Source: an uncultured Caryophanales bacterium
GTDB taxonomy: Bacteria > Bacillota_I > Bacilli_A > RFN20 > CAG-826
Reading direction: 5' to 3'
Assembly: GCA_946612115.1 (NCBI GenBank)
Contig: CAMOEI010000004.1
Location: 36,823-100,822, forward strand
DNA: 64,000 nucleotides
Position 1 is the stretch's first letter. Each line of letters starts with the position of its first letter. Positions 17,101-25,124 of this stretch are shown here, piece by piece. The notes below the pieces were generated by a model. It was not told where the DNA came from, searched no databases, and saw only the letters and a program-made list of their open reading frames with translations. The translations under genes were made by a program, and so were the position numbers.

Positions 17101-17514
17101 ATTACTTCTTATGATTTAGTTTCTACTTTTGTTAGTCAAAACATGAAAATGACTACAATCCCAACTACTGATACAAGCGATACTGGAGCGTGTAGAGGAA
17201 ATAATGGTTATTATATAACCGCAAAGACTGCGTGGAACTCATTAGTGAGCGCTCATGCTGCACATACTGATTTACAAACTATTTTCCAAACGAAGTTCAA
17301 CGATGCTTATTTAAGATATCTTGCTTGGGCAGAGGCTAATCATGATGCAAATCCATTTGATGGAAAGAATTCAATTAGTTATAAACCAAGTGTCATAAAC
17401 TCCATTTTCAATAATGATGATAATAGAACTATTTTAATAGTTGCTGTTTCATCTATTGTCTCAATTACGGGTGTATTTTCTTACCTTATTTTCAAAAAGA
17501 AAAAGGTCGATTAG
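14191..17514 (+). CDS. Surface-anchored endonuclease I (EndA/NucM family) with Ig-like (BIG2) repeats
   Basis: A 1,107-residue secreted nuclease, about four times the length of E. coli EndA. A signal peptide (about 1-38) is followed by the endonuclease I domain (about 95-365) with REHIWAKSH (178-186) and MHLQAGNGYVNGVHSN (201-216), the catalytic His/metal and NGxxSN motifs of the family. BIG2-type domains follow (about 395-485, 486-570 and 720-805; each has the SLDQSSLELDINGEDT or WSSSDTNVATVSS pattern). A C-terminal helix (about 1080-1100) and FKKKK tail anchor it. The start is either TTG 14191 or ATG 14197. It probably degrades extracellular DNA for nucleotide scavenging. Confidence 0.88.
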   Translation: MPMKKITSRVLSSIVFMSLLTGGAFVITHQDEVKKSDAAYSKTSLRKTNINLNDCTAEEIIAYYSDLNKLDDSERQGTNLLKNLKPILSNEQQYHKYDSDIWQMYEITDRDWIKSPAEDIPNFNSTTKIISSYTYLESCDESNPGPYVHALYNNRDVENNARAWYCHNDRGYAWTIEREHIWAKSHGFNDEKAAGAMGDPMHLQAGNGYVNGVHSNEIYGNVGKISTDCGTKFDNTKRNYKGISKTIGSGTVFEPQDEDKGDIARAVFYMVARYNNYAGKTASQETFDSGNPNLCLAETITDTAVTGESTATQAYSLGLVQDLLEWNRLDPVDTYEIHRNNLLYRNYTNNRNPFIDFPEWAEYIWGSNVDGKSYSSTPTGIADPTKDVINETFESVKLTLSTTKTNVDKGSYVNINATASDSKSYTVSWSSSDTNVATVSSSSSSTGTNIRINGKNAGSAAITAQITVDNKVISATCSVKVVDQSIDSVTIELDPTTLALDVGSAETITATVTATGSYTTNVTWSTADENVADVSESGIVMGVSEGTTTITCKSVSDQSVFATCDVTVNSVSTLLQAIYTPTSKTSISTSGSAPTGSSATYNNTYGQNQMTDCNSLTLTLSGYGGYRIEEIILSMKSNKTSGSGYLTLKTGSTTLANIGNGSGLSFSNASWNGAYSQSYVPINLNIIKTIISNNQTIVLTINSTQNSLYFGSMTVNYSLPVSSVSLDQSSLELDINGEDTATLIETISPSDATNKYVEWTSSNDSVATVDDGYIEAVGVGVATITVTTEDGNKTATCTVTVIDSSSPVDPEPEDKGQSYYTVVNDVNDITTGKYVIAVKVSSTYYSMSNILSNGKFSKDATLSVNEYGVITNNSSDYDVFEFTVSSQTTTIKSENNYISYDASTNFKYSANPYTFNIITNDNGKVRLTCSTVSTRGICYRTSTYNLFGAYMTSNISSSSNEYYDIEFFKLITSYDLVSTFVSQNMKMTTIPTTDTSDTGACRGNNGYYITAKTAWNSLVSAHAAHTDLQTIFQTKFNDAYLRYLAWAEANHDANPFDGKNSISYKPSVINSIFNNDDNRTILIVAVSSIVSITGVFSYLIFKKKKVD

Positions 17515-17549
17515 TTCTTAAATAATATAGATTTATCTATTCGATTTTG

Positions 17550-17577
17550 TTGCATAATGTTTTTTTCGTGGTAGAAT
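17550..17577 (+). promoter_or_regulatory. Promoter of tmRNA
   Basis: TTGCAT (17550-17555) and TAGAAT (17572-17577) are 16 bases apart, 34 bases before the mature 5' end of tmRNA at 17611. The stretch 17515-17549 holds only a weak ATAGAT/ATCTAT hairpin, not a convincing terminator. Confidence 0.65.
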
Positions 17578-17610
17578 ATCTCACGCTTCTAAAAGAAGAA
17601 GCAACACTCT

Positions 17611-17997
17611 GGGGTCGTAATGGATTCGACGGAGATGTGCAGGGCATTAATTGCAGCGGTTGGTAACCAAAAACCAAAACAAAAATAACTGACAACAGTT
17701 ATATGAGAGCACCTCGTGCTCAATCTCTCTGCTTAGCTTAATTTACCCGATATAGGGTCCCATTATTTAATGGGGCAGAGCGCTCTTTAAGGTTTTAGCC
17801 TTTCACGCTTAAAGTAAGTGTCATAACAAAAGGATTGTGGTCTAGAGTTGATTGGTTACTAGGTCATGAAATTCGTTAATCTCGCATAGAGAATTGAGTC
17901 GATATATGAATCTATGTTAAATGTTAATATCGTCTAAGCTGTAGACGTTATTGTATGGCCATCTTCGGACGTGGTTTCGATACCACCGGCTCCACCA
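17611..17997 (+). ncRNA. ssrA: Transfer-messenger RNA (tmRNA)
   Basis: Rescues ribosomes stalled on broken mRNA together with SmpB (gene at 57951). The 5' GGGGTCG pairs with CGGCTCC near the 3' end, giving a tRNA-like acceptor with the G3.U70 wobble needed for alanine charging; CCA is encoded at 17995-17997. The 5' GGATTCGACGG and the T-arm GGTTTCGATACC are diagnostic. The only long open tag frame near the middle ends at TAA 17739-17741 and reads TDNSYMRAPRAQSLCLA, an unusual tag. No terminator is seen before the degV gene at 18042, so the two may share a transcript. Confidence 0.95.
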
Positions 17998-18041
17998 AAA
18001 GAAACTATTATTTATATATCAATACAAAGGAGAATATTTAA

Positions 18042-18893
18042 ATGAAAATTTGTATCTCAGCGGAATCTACAATTGATTTACCACGCGAAATACTCGATGA
18101 ATTTAAAATTAAAACAATTGCTTTTAATGTTATTTTAGGCGATAAATCTCAAGAAGATGGAGTAGTTACTCCAGAAGATATCTTCGAATACGTTGATAAA
18201 ACTGGTATCTTGCCAAAGACCAGCGCGGTTAACGAAGCAAGATATGAAGAATACTTTGGCAATCTTCTTAAAGAATATGATGCGATTATCCATTTCTCTT
18301 TAAGTAGTGACTTATCTTCTTCATATAATAACGCTTGCATTGCTGCTCAAGAATTAGGAGAAGATAAAGTATTTGTTATTGATACATTAAGTTTATCTAC
18401 TGGTATTGCTTTACAAGCAATCTATGCTTCTCAATTAAGAGATCAAGGCTTAAAACCACAAGAGATTGTTGAAAAAGTTAAGGCGAGAATTCCAAGCGAT
18501 CAAACTAGTTTCGTTTTAGCCACAGTTGAGTATTTGTATAAAGGTGGTAGATGTAGTGCTTTAGCGATGTTAGGGGCTCAATTATTTAGAATTAGACCAC
18601 AAATTCTTGTCACTAACGGAAAAATGGGCCCAGGAAAGAAATATTTGGGAAAACAAACTAACTGTGTTGATTCCTATTGCCGCGATACCTTAGCGCAGTT
18701 TAATACTCCAGATCTCTCGCTAGTCTTCATTACTCATAGTAGCGCCACTCCAGAAATGGTGGAAATCGCTAGAAAACAACTTGAAGAAAGAGGATTTAAG
18801 AGAATTATTGAAACCAAAGCAGGAGCGACAATTACCTCTCACTGCGGTCCTAAATGCTTAGGAATCTTATACATGAATGATGGAGCCAAATAA
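18042..18893 (+). CDS. DegV family fatty-acid-binding protein
   Basis: A 283-residue cytoplasmic protein of the DegV/FakB family, which binds a fatty acid and, in many Firmicutes, presents it to the FakA kinase for phosphorylation and entry into lipids. The signature is visible: MKICISAESTIDLP at the start, LPKTSAVN, IHFSLSSDLSSSYNNA and a C-terminal HCGPKCLGI. Length is normal. A full AAAGGAG precedes the ATG. FakA is not in the window. The terminator hairpin overlaps the stop codon. Confidence 0.9.
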   Translation: MKICISAESTIDLPREILDEFKIKTIAFNVILGDKSQEDGVVTPEDIFEYVDKTGILPKTSAVNEARYEEYFGNLLKEYDAIIHFSLSSDLSSSYNNACIAAQELGEDKVFVIDTLSLSTGIALQAIYASQLRDQGLKPQEIVEKVKARIPSDQTSFVLATVEYLYKGGRCSALAMLGAQLFRIRPQILVTNGKMGPGKKYLGKQTNCVDSYCRDTLAQFNTPDLSLVFITHSSATPEMVEIARKQLEERGFKRIIETKAGATITSHCGPKCLGILYMNDGAK

Positions 18894-18903
18894 AGGCTCT
18901 TTT
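18883..18903 (+). terminator. Short intrinsic terminator overlapping the degV stop
   Basis: GAGCC (18883-18887) pairs with GGCTC (18895-18899), with the TAA stop (18891-18893) in the loop, followed by TTTT. Confidence 0.65.
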
Positions 18904-18925
18904 CATTTGCTAAAATAGCTGAAAC

Positions 18926-18938
18926 TGGACAGTGTCCA
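18926..18938. promoter_or_regulatory. Perfect 13-bp palindrome TGGACAGTGTCCA
   Basis: An odd-centre perfect palindrome about 20 bases upstream of the probable promoter of the small gene at 19031. It could be an operator; no matching regulator was identified in the window. Confidence 0.35.
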
Positions 18939-18956
18939 AAGTTCTGAAAATTTCTC

Positions 18957-18986
18957 TTGCCATATTACTATATAGATGTGTATATT
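18957..18986 (+). promoter_or_regulatory. Promoter of the small acidic-protein gene
   Basis: TTGCCA (18957-18962) and TATATT (18981-18986) are 18 bases apart. The predicted leader contains a perfect hairpin GTTACTT/AAGTAAC (18995-19001 and 19005-19011) just upstream of the AGGGGAG ribosome site. Confidence 0.55.
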
Positions 18987-19030
18987 ATTTCCAAGTTACT
19001 TAATAAGTAACCTAAGGGGAGTAATACATC

Positions 19031-19171
19031 ATGAACTTAACTTTAGGTCCAGGTACAAAAGCATTAACGTCAGATGAAGAAGTCGTGGAAGTTGTCGAAG
19101 TCATCGAACAAGCAGATGATTATTCCGATCTCGACGATAATTATTACTACGATCTAGAGGAAGAGTTCTAA
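19031..19171 (+). CDS. Small highly acidic protein, 46 aa
   Basis: A short gene of unknown function with a convincing AAGGGGAG ribosome site, its own promoter and its own terminator. It starts MNLTLGPGTKALTSDEEVVE and continues with a valine/glutamate-rich stretch. The last third is almost entirely Asp, Glu and Tyr (DLDDNYYYDLEEEF), with no membrane segment. The isolated, well-punctuated unit argues for a real gene. Such acidic peptides can mimic nucleic acid or bind basic proteins, but that is a guess. Confidence 0.6.
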   Translation: MNLTLGPGTKALTSDEEVVEVVEVIEQADDYSDLDDNYYYDLEEEF

Positions 19172-19190
19172 TACTTACTTCTAGAAAATA

Positions 19191-19216
19191 AAAAACGAGT
19201 TAACGCTCGTTTTTTT
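19191..19216 (+). terminator. Intrinsic terminator after the 46-aa gene
   Basis: AAAAACGAG (19191-19199) pairs with CTCGTTTTT (19206-19214), six-base loop, T-run of seven. Confidence 0.88.
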
Positions 19217-19232
19217 ATTATATAATAAGCGT

Positions 19233-20618
19233 ATGAAGTTTATTGATAAACTCAAAGGACTTAATAAATATAGTGCAGCGATTAGCTTTTTATCATTAGA
19301 AGTTTTTGCCATTCTAGCATTCTCTTTTAGTGGTAGCTACGTTTTATTTGGTTCTTTATCTTTAGCGGTCTTCTTATTACTTTTGTTATTTAATATTGGA
19401 CAAATAAAATCTAGTGGAGTTTCTACGATTGGTTTATTTATGATTCCAGTATTTTTATATACCTTACTAACCGCTTTAGGAATTTATTCTAGAGGTCATG
19501 TCTTATTAGGCAATTTCTCTATCGCAGAAATCATCTTTGTTCCATTAGGATTATTACCTATCGCTTTTAGCGGTTATTTATTATCTATTGATAAAACATT
19601 TAAAATCTCAACTTTCTTATTAGTTATCTATGGCGCTTTAATGGCAATTACAATTATTAATCTATTTGTTAACTTAGTTAACTTTGGAGCGTTCTACACA
19701 GTTATTTATAAAGATTATTCGATGTATTATAACGGTCAATTATCTTCGACATTAGTTAAAGATATGGCCTATACCTTAGAAGGATTTAAATTTATCGAAG
19801 TGAAGATGTCTCATTACGTCTTATATCCTGGATTATTATTCTCTTCGATTGCGACGCTCCCATTTTTATCTCCTAAAAAGGAAACAAAGAAATTTGTTAT
19901 TTATGGAGTATTCGCTTTTGTTGGTCTATTAGCGTTAATTCTTGTACCTTCTAAAATTGGATTATTCGCGATTATCTTTAATCTAGTTATAGCTGGCTTA
20001 GTCTTATTATGTAAGAAAGTGCCTGCAAGTCGAAAGATAGTGAAAGTTACTGTTGGGGCAATTTTTGTTTTAGGAGTCTTATTATTCCTAGTGATGTTTA
20101 TTAATCAACAGGCTAATATCTCTTTTATTTCTAATAATGCATTACTTAATAAATTCTTCAATACGAATCGATTTGTTCGTATTTATAATCCACTTATTAA
20201 TCATTTATTCTCTGATAAATTCCTTGGTTTTATTTACTACATTCCAGGAGAAGGAATGGACCCTGTTTTATATGATTTAAGTGGTAGTTTCTTCTTTGAT
20301 AACTTCATGACTAGTGGAGTTATTGGAAATATTGCTTTTATTGCAATGATGGTGTTTTCAATCTTTGGCTTTAAGAGATATTTCTTAAGCGAAAAAGGTG
20401 AATTTTCCATCAAATCGACATTATTTACATTGGTTTCTTTCTATTTTGGATATTCATTCTTATTTAGCGATGGTCAATATGGAATCTTCTATGATATCCG
20501 TAAACCAATATATTTAACATCGACATTTATGATTGTTTTATTTATCTGCGCTTATATCTATTCGAGTAATCCAAAAGTGGAAAATAAGGAGGTAGTTAAT
20601 AATGAAAAACAAGCTTAA
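19233..20618 (+). CDS. Wzy/O-antigen-ligase-like polysaccharide polymerase
   Basis: A 461-residue protein with about 11-12 membrane helices, and a large outer loop around residues 285-345 that contains FFNTNRFVRIYNPLINHL, the usual position of the catalytic periplasmic-side loop in Wzy-type polymerases. The family is weakly conserved, so the call rests on topology and context. It opens the first polysaccharide cluster and overlaps the following lipoprotein gene. TATAAT at 19221-19226 lies exactly six bases before the ATG, with no ribosome site, so translation is probably leaderless. Confidence 0.6.
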   Translation: MKFIDKLKGLNKYSAAISFLSLEVFAILAFSFSGSYVLFGSLSLAVFLLLLLFNIGQIKSSGVSTIGLFMIPVFLYTLLTALGIYSRGHVLLGNFSIAEIIFVPLGLLPIAFSGYLLSIDKTFKISTFLLVIYGALMAITIINLFVNLVNFGAFYTVIYKDYSMYYNGQLSSTLVKDMAYTLEGFKFIEVKMSHYVLYPGLLFSSIATLPFLSPKKETKKFVIYGVFAFVGLLALILVPSKIGLFAIIFNLVIAGLVLLCKKVPASRKIVKVTVGAIFVLGVLLFLVMFINQQANISFISNNALLNKFFNTNRFVRIYNPLINHLFSDKFLGFIYYIPGEGMDPVLYDLSGSFFFDNFMTSGVIGNIAFIAMMVFSIFGFKRYFLSEKGEFSIKSTLFTLVSFYFGYSFLFSDGQYGIFYDIRKPIYLTSTFMIVLFICAYIYSSNPKVENKEVVNNEKQA

Positions 20619-21453
20619 ATATTTATTAATTCTTCCTGTAGTTGCTTTATCTAGCTGTGGCTATTCACTAGGTTATTTAGTTAAAGGTAATCGATATATT
20701 TCTAGCGATTTCCAAGAGAACTATTATCGAGATTGGAATAAAGAATTAAAGTCTGCTTCAGTTATATCCGCGGACGTCACTGATAAGAAGATTACTTCCT
20801 TTAACGATATTTCTAAAGTTGACCCTAATTTCTTAATTGATCCATCCATAAGTGATGTTGAAGAATATGGACAAGCCTTTAAGATGACTAATTTAGATGA
20901 TTCATTTAGATATGGTTATCAATCTAAATTATTTGATGGAAGAGTCATCTGCGGAGGCTTATATCAACGTAGTAGAGTTCAATCTGACGGGAATGGATTC
21001 TCAGTGAGATTTTCTAAAGAAAGTAATGATTTAAACTATTTCGCCCTTCATTTTAAAACCACCACCGATAGCACAGTTAATTGCTATCCTGTAGGAGAGG
21101 ATCAAACTCTAGATGAACTAGGTTTATCTGGCTACGCTAGAGATAAGAAAATCTTCCATAATTCTTCTTTTAGATTGAAGATTGGTGTTTACACCAAAGA
21201 AGATGAAAAGATCGTTAACCACGAATTTACTTCTAGTATTGTTTTTAACAATAAAGAAACAAATGATGGAAATGTATATACCTTCTTTGCGTTTGATTTA
21301 AAAGAATATTCCTTATCTAGATGTATCGGCTTTTCTATTACATACGATAACTTAGATGACGAATTAATTAATTGGAATAAAAATAAAGGCGTAGATATTA
21401 CCCACGCCCTATTTATCTACGAAGCCTTCTTGCCTTATACAGTCTGGCATTAA
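20602..21453 (+). CDS. Lipoprotein in polysaccharide cluster, unknown function
   Basis: A 283-residue lipoprotein with signal peptide MKNKLKYLLILPVVALSSC and lipobox LSSC. The mature region is rich in aromatic residues and predicted beta strands (SFRLKIGVYTKEDE, VYTFFAFDLKEYS), as in carbohydrate-associated jelly-roll folds. No named domain recognised. It overlaps the polymerase by 17 bases with a strong AAGGAGG site, so the two are coupled. It may help attach or process glycan on the cell surface. It converges with the TupA-type gene, overlapping by four bases. Confidence 0.75.
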   Translation: MKNKLKYLLILPVVALSSCGYSLGYLVKGNRYISSDFQENYYRDWNKELKSASVISADVTDKKITSFNDISKVDPNFLIDPSISDVEEYGQAFKMTNLDDSFRYGYQSKLFDGRVICGGLYQRSRVQSDGNGFSVRFSKESNDLNYFALHFKTTTDSTVNCYPVGEDQTLDELGLSGYARDKKIFHNSSFRLKIGVYTKEDEKIVNHEFTSSIVFNNKETNDGNVYTFFAFDLKEYSLSRCIGFSITYDNLDDELINWNKNKGVDITHALFIYEAFLPYTVWH

Positions 21454-22343
21454 ATCTTAAGCCATTCACCCATTTCAAAGTCACATTTATCATCATCTAA
21501 AATGAGTGTTCCTTTCGCTGGAGTGAAAGTCATTTCAGAGAAATAGATTTTACCGTTGATGTTATATAAGTCCACTCTAACAAATGGGAATGGACTAGCA
21601 AGATCTTCACTAATCTTGACCATCTTATCAAAGTTAACTGGCTTATCTAATGGATAGTCAGTTTTTTTCCAACCGTTAAATTGACTTCCATCAAAATTAG
21701 TCCAATCAATATAGTAGTTGTTATATCTAATATCACTACCTCTATTAGTGACTACATATAAAGATTTAGCAACTCCATTAAAGACATGAATCTTATATTC
21801 AATTGGTAGTTTGTTGTTCTCTAATAGTAGCTCTTCAATAATGATTTGAGGTTTGATTTTGCTATAGTGGAGTTCAACTGTTTTTTTACCGTAATTAGTC
21901 TTTAGCCATTTATTAAATTTCTTTTTTAAAGAAATAAGATCGATTTTAGATTTATCATAGCAAATGTAATTCATCGCACAGCCATGACTACATTTCATGA
22001 CAAAAGAATTTGGTAATTTATTAAAGTCGATATCTTCAAACTTGTCGTAAACTCCATAGGATTTGATAAGCAATTCTTCATATCCTTTTTCTTTTAGATA
22101 TTCTCTAACACCCACTCTTCCAGCACATTTGCTGACTAGATCATTTTTTGGGTATTGATATAGTCTTAAGACTTGGAGCTTTTCTGTATATCTAGTTGGG
22201 TTATTCCAGTTTAGCTTATGGTGGGTAATATATTTATATTGATAAGTGATATACGCTTTTTTACTAATAAGTTTAACCACACCTCTAAAAGGAGAGACTA
22301 TCGCTCTTTTAAATTTATTTTCTTTGAGATTTTTATTAAGCAT
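21450..22343 (-). CDS. TupA-like ATP-grasp protein
   Basis: A 297-residue protein of the TupA-like ATP-grasp family found in exopolysaccharide and teichuronopeptide loci, where it probably forms an amide or ester bond using ATP. Recognisable segments are LNWNNPTRYTEKLQVLRLYQ, SFVMKCSHGCAMNYIC (nucleotide-binding strand), the EELLLENNKLPIEYKIHVFN block and a C-terminal FPFVRVDLYNINGKIYFSEM with the metal-binding E. The start at 22343 has an AGGAAG site; the frame is open ten codons further. It overlaps the flippase 3' end, so they form one operon. Confidence 0.85.
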   Translation of the reverse strand: MLNKNLKENKFKRAIVSPFRGVVKLISKKAYITYQYKYITHHKLNWNNPTRYTEKLQVLRLYQYPKNDLVSKCAGRVGVREYLKEKGYEELLIKSYGVYDKFEDIDFNKLPNSFVMKCSHGCAMNYICYDKSKIDLISLKKKFNKWLKTNYGKKTVELHYSKIKPQIIIEELLLENNKLPIEYKIHVFNGVAKSLYVVTNRGSDIRYNNYYIDWTNFDGSQFNGWKKTDYPLDKPVNFDKMVKISEDLASPFPFVRVDLYNINGKIYFSEMTFTPAKGTLILDDDKCDFEMGEWLKI

Positions 22344-23841
22344 CTTTTTTCTTCCTAATAAATGAGCTGACAAGGTCTTCTTTTAATAGACCTAAACTTA
22401 CTAGATAAATAACCGCATCAATTAAGACTACTGAAACGAGTTCAATAATCATTGAATAACTTTCTACTCCGGTTAGCTTATATCCTAAGTTATATAAAGG
22501 TTTTCTTAACAAGAAAGTTGAAGCGATTATTAACGCGATAGCGATTAATAATTTTAAATTATTAAAATTAAATATAGCTTTTTTGATCCATTTCCAACTT
22601 ATTGACACTAAGAATACCATGATGATTAAATCAGTAATTGATGTACCAATGGCAACTCCAATAGAAGGATTAGATTTAAAGACATATTTACCAAAGACAA
22701 TGGAAAGAACAATATTTAAAAGTGTTCCACCTAATAAAGCGAATAAATAATATTTTTCTTTCTTCATTGGAAGAAGAATTTGACCATAAATAATATCGCT
22801 CACTGAATAAGTTAACATCATACTTGATAATATGATTAAAACAACTGGAGCGTTAACATATCCTAGTTCTTCAACGAAAGAATAATTACCCGAAATTAAC
22901 CCCGTGATTGGTTTAGATAAAATCGCCATAGTGACAATTGCAGGCAAAACAATAAATAAGCAGATGTTTATTGAATAGGCGGTTAATCGATTAAAGTATT
23001 TCTTATCTTCTTGAGCGTAGCAAATTGCCGCGCGAGGAATAAAGACAGTGCTTAACGCTGTGATCACTCCAATAATGACATCAATTCCTTTAATTCCAAC
23101 AGAGTAAGAAGCAACTTCACCTTTTCCTTCATCGATAAATCCAAGGATGAATGTGTCGGTTTGATTATAAAAAGAAATGATAAGAGAAATAGAACATAGT
23201 ACCGCAAGAGGTTTAACTAACTCTTTAAACGAATAAGACATCGTCTTTTTTAACGAAATAAACTTCCTTGCGTAGATTATATTTGCAATACTTGTCACTA
23301 AAGTGACAGAAGCAGTAATTAAAGCATAAATATAAATGTCATCAGGAGAAGTAACAAAGATAACAATTAATAAAGTTGAAAGTGCTAAAATAGCAACACT
23401 TCTAACTGACATATAAAATTGCTTTTCCAAAGCAATAAATAACCATTCAAAGGAGAACGCTCCACTTAAAAAGTTAATTGAAAGAAGGAAAATAACTTCG
23501 CTATTAGCTTTAAATTCAGTGATTGTTAATACTAATAAAGCTTCTAGAGCGAAAGATAAAACTGTAGTGATTAATTGAATGATAAAGAATGTTTGAACTT
23601 TGTTTGAAAGTTTTTCTTTGTCATCTTTAACTTTAACACACTCTCTAATTGCTAGATTAGGTATACCAATCTTTGCTAAAACCAGAAAATATAAAACAAA
23701 GGTATTACACCAAGTATAAACACCAACTTGATTCGCACCTAAATAACGGCAAACCCAAGGGAATGTCATAAAGGATAATATCGTCAAAACTAAAGTTCGC
23801 GAGATATTAATGAGTACATTTGTACGTGTTTTATCTTCCAT
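22336..23841 (-). CDS. Wzx-type oligosaccharide flippase
   Basis: A 501-residue protein with about 12-14 membrane helices of the polysaccharide transport/MATE superfamily that flips lipid-linked repeat units. The start MEDKTRTNVLINISRTLVL then FPWVCRYLGANQVGVYTWCN is the usual N-terminal pattern of the family. The ATG at 23841 is preceded by TATAAT (23854-23849 on the minus strand) at seven bases, with no ribosome site, so a leaderless message is likely. It is divergent from the glycosyltransferase at 23946 and precedes the TupA-type gene. Confidence 0.88.
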   Translation of the reverse strand: MEDKTRTNVLINISRTLVLTILSFMTFPWVCRYLGANQVGVYTWCNTFVLYFLVLAKIGIPNLAIRECVKVKDDKEKLSNKVQTFFIIQLITTVLSFALEALLVLTITEFKANSEVIFLLSINFLSGAFSFEWLFIALEKQFYMSVRSVAILALSTLLIVIFVTSPDDIYIYALITASVTLVTSIANIIYARKFISLKKTMSYSFKELVKPLAVLCSISLIISFYNQTDTFILGFIDEGKGEVASYSVGIKGIDVIIGVITALSTVFIPRAAICYAQEDKKYFNRLTAYSINICLFIVLPAIVTMAILSKPITGLISGNYSFVEELGYVNAPVVLIILSSMMLTYSVSDIIYGQILLPMKKEKYYLFALLGGTLLNIVLSIVFGKYVFKSNPSIGVAIGTSITDLIIMVFLVSISWKWIKKAIFNFNNLKLLIAIALIIASTFLLRKPLYNLGYKLTGVESYSMIIELVSVVLIDAVIYLVSLGLLKEDLVSSFIRKKKDA

Positions 23842-23945
23842 TAGGTATATTATAAGCAAACACAATTTATTTTTGAAAACTTAAATTTTCAAAGTAATTT
23901 ATTCAAGTTATATCTATCTTATTTCTATTTTGTTAAAATAGTCTC

Positions 23946-25124
23946 GTGAAAATCTTAGTTATCTGCCAATACTATTATCCAGAAAACTTTACTGTCAGTA
24001 AGATTGCTGAACAGATGGTTTTGGATGGTCATGAAGTTCATGTACTTACCGGAAAACCAAATTACGGCTATGGATATATCCTTCCACAATATAAAAATAT
24101 CAGTGAAGAAGTGATTAATGGAGTCAACATTCATCGTGTAGATATCTATCCGAGAAAATCATCTAGATTATCGATTATTAGAAACTATTTATCATTCTGG
24201 AGAAATAGTAAAAAGTGGGTTAGAAATACTAAAGAGCATTTTGATGTTGTTTACTCTATGAGTTTATCTCCTGTAACAATTTGTTCTGCTGGAAACATTT
24301 ACGCTAAAAAACATGATGTAAAGCATGTCATACATTGTGTTGATCTTTGGCCAGAAAGTGTAGTTGTTACTAAGGCCGTTAGGAAGAATTCTCTTACATA
24401 TAAAATCTTAAATAGATGGAGCAGAGTAATTTATTCAAAAGCAAATAAAATTCTTGTTGGAAGTCCATCATTTACCGATTATTTTGTGCAAATCCATAAA
24501 ATTCCTAGAGATCGTTTAGTGTATGTTCCTCAATGTTCATTGATCGAAGAAAGTGACACTGCTGAATATAAATATGGTGAAGGAACGCACATTCTTTATT
24601 GTGGTAATTTAGGATTAATTCAACTAATTCCTTTAATTACCGAAGCGATGAGTTTATTAAGGGATTACGATATTTATTTCCATGTCATTGGAATGGGTCC
24701 GATGAGCGATACTTTGATTAAAAATATTGAAAGTAGTGGGTTAAGAGATAAAGTGATTTATCACGGACCAATTCCTGCTAAAACAGCAGCAGGATTTTAT
24801 AAGAGTGCGGATGCTTTATATGTCTCTTTAAAAAATGAAGGAACTGTTGGTAAAACTATTCCAAATAAATTAATGATGTCTATGGCGTTTGCTAAACCAA
24901 TTATTGGAGTTATTCAAGGTGATGGAAGAGATGTTTTAGTTGAATCTGGTGGTGCGGCATTGGCAGATGAAACCGCTAAAAGTGTTTCTAAGGCTATCTT
25001 AGCCATTCACAATATGAGTGAAAAAGAAAAGAGCAGACTTGGTGCTCTTAATAAAATGTATTACGATTCTCACTTCTCTAAAAAACGTGTTGCTGAGTTA
25101 GTGGAGAGAGAATTAAAACATTAA
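23946..25124 (+). CDS. Glycosyltransferase family 4 (WbuB-like)
   Basis: A 392-residue GT-B glycosyltransferase that adds a sugar to the lipid-linked glycan at the inner membrane face. The N-terminus MKILVICQYYYPENFTVSKI matches the WbuB/WcaI-type group. The C-terminal domain has HVIGMGPMSD and the acidic E-x7-E region replaced by a GT4 variant (ADALYVSLKNEGTVGKTIPN, KLMMSMAFAKPIIGV). The start codon is GTG at 23946; TAAAAT at 23934-23939 is six bases before it, and no ribosome site is seen. It overlaps the convergent gene by 12 bases. Confidence 0.85.
   Translation: MKILVICQYYYPENFTVSKIAEQMVLDGHEVHVLTGKPNYGYGYILPQYKNISEEVINGVNIHRVDIYPRKSSRLSIIRNYLSFWRNSKKWVRNTKEHFDVVYSMSLSPVTICSAGNIYAKKHDVKHVIHCVDLWPESVVVTKAVRKNSLTYKILNRWSRVIYSKANKILVGSPSFTDYFVQIHKIPRDRLVYVPQCSLIEESDTAEYKYGEGTHILYCGNLGLIQLIPLITEAMSLLRDYDIYFHVIGMGPMSDTLIKNIESSGLRDKVIYHGPIPAKTAAGFYKSADALYVSLKNEGTVGKTIPNKLMMSMAFAKPIIGVIQGDGRDVLVESGGAALADETAKSVSKAILAIHNMSEKEKSRLGALNKMYYDSHFSKKRVAELVERELKH

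Noticed and set aside
17611..18042. Integration site of a mobile element at the tmRNA 3' end
   Set aside because: No integrase, no repeat of the tmRNA 3' end and no foreign gene block follows; the next gene is degV.
18926..18938. TGGACAGTGTCCA as an insertion-sequence end
   Set aside because: No transposase or second inverted copy nearby; a single palindrome upstream of a promoter fits an operator better.
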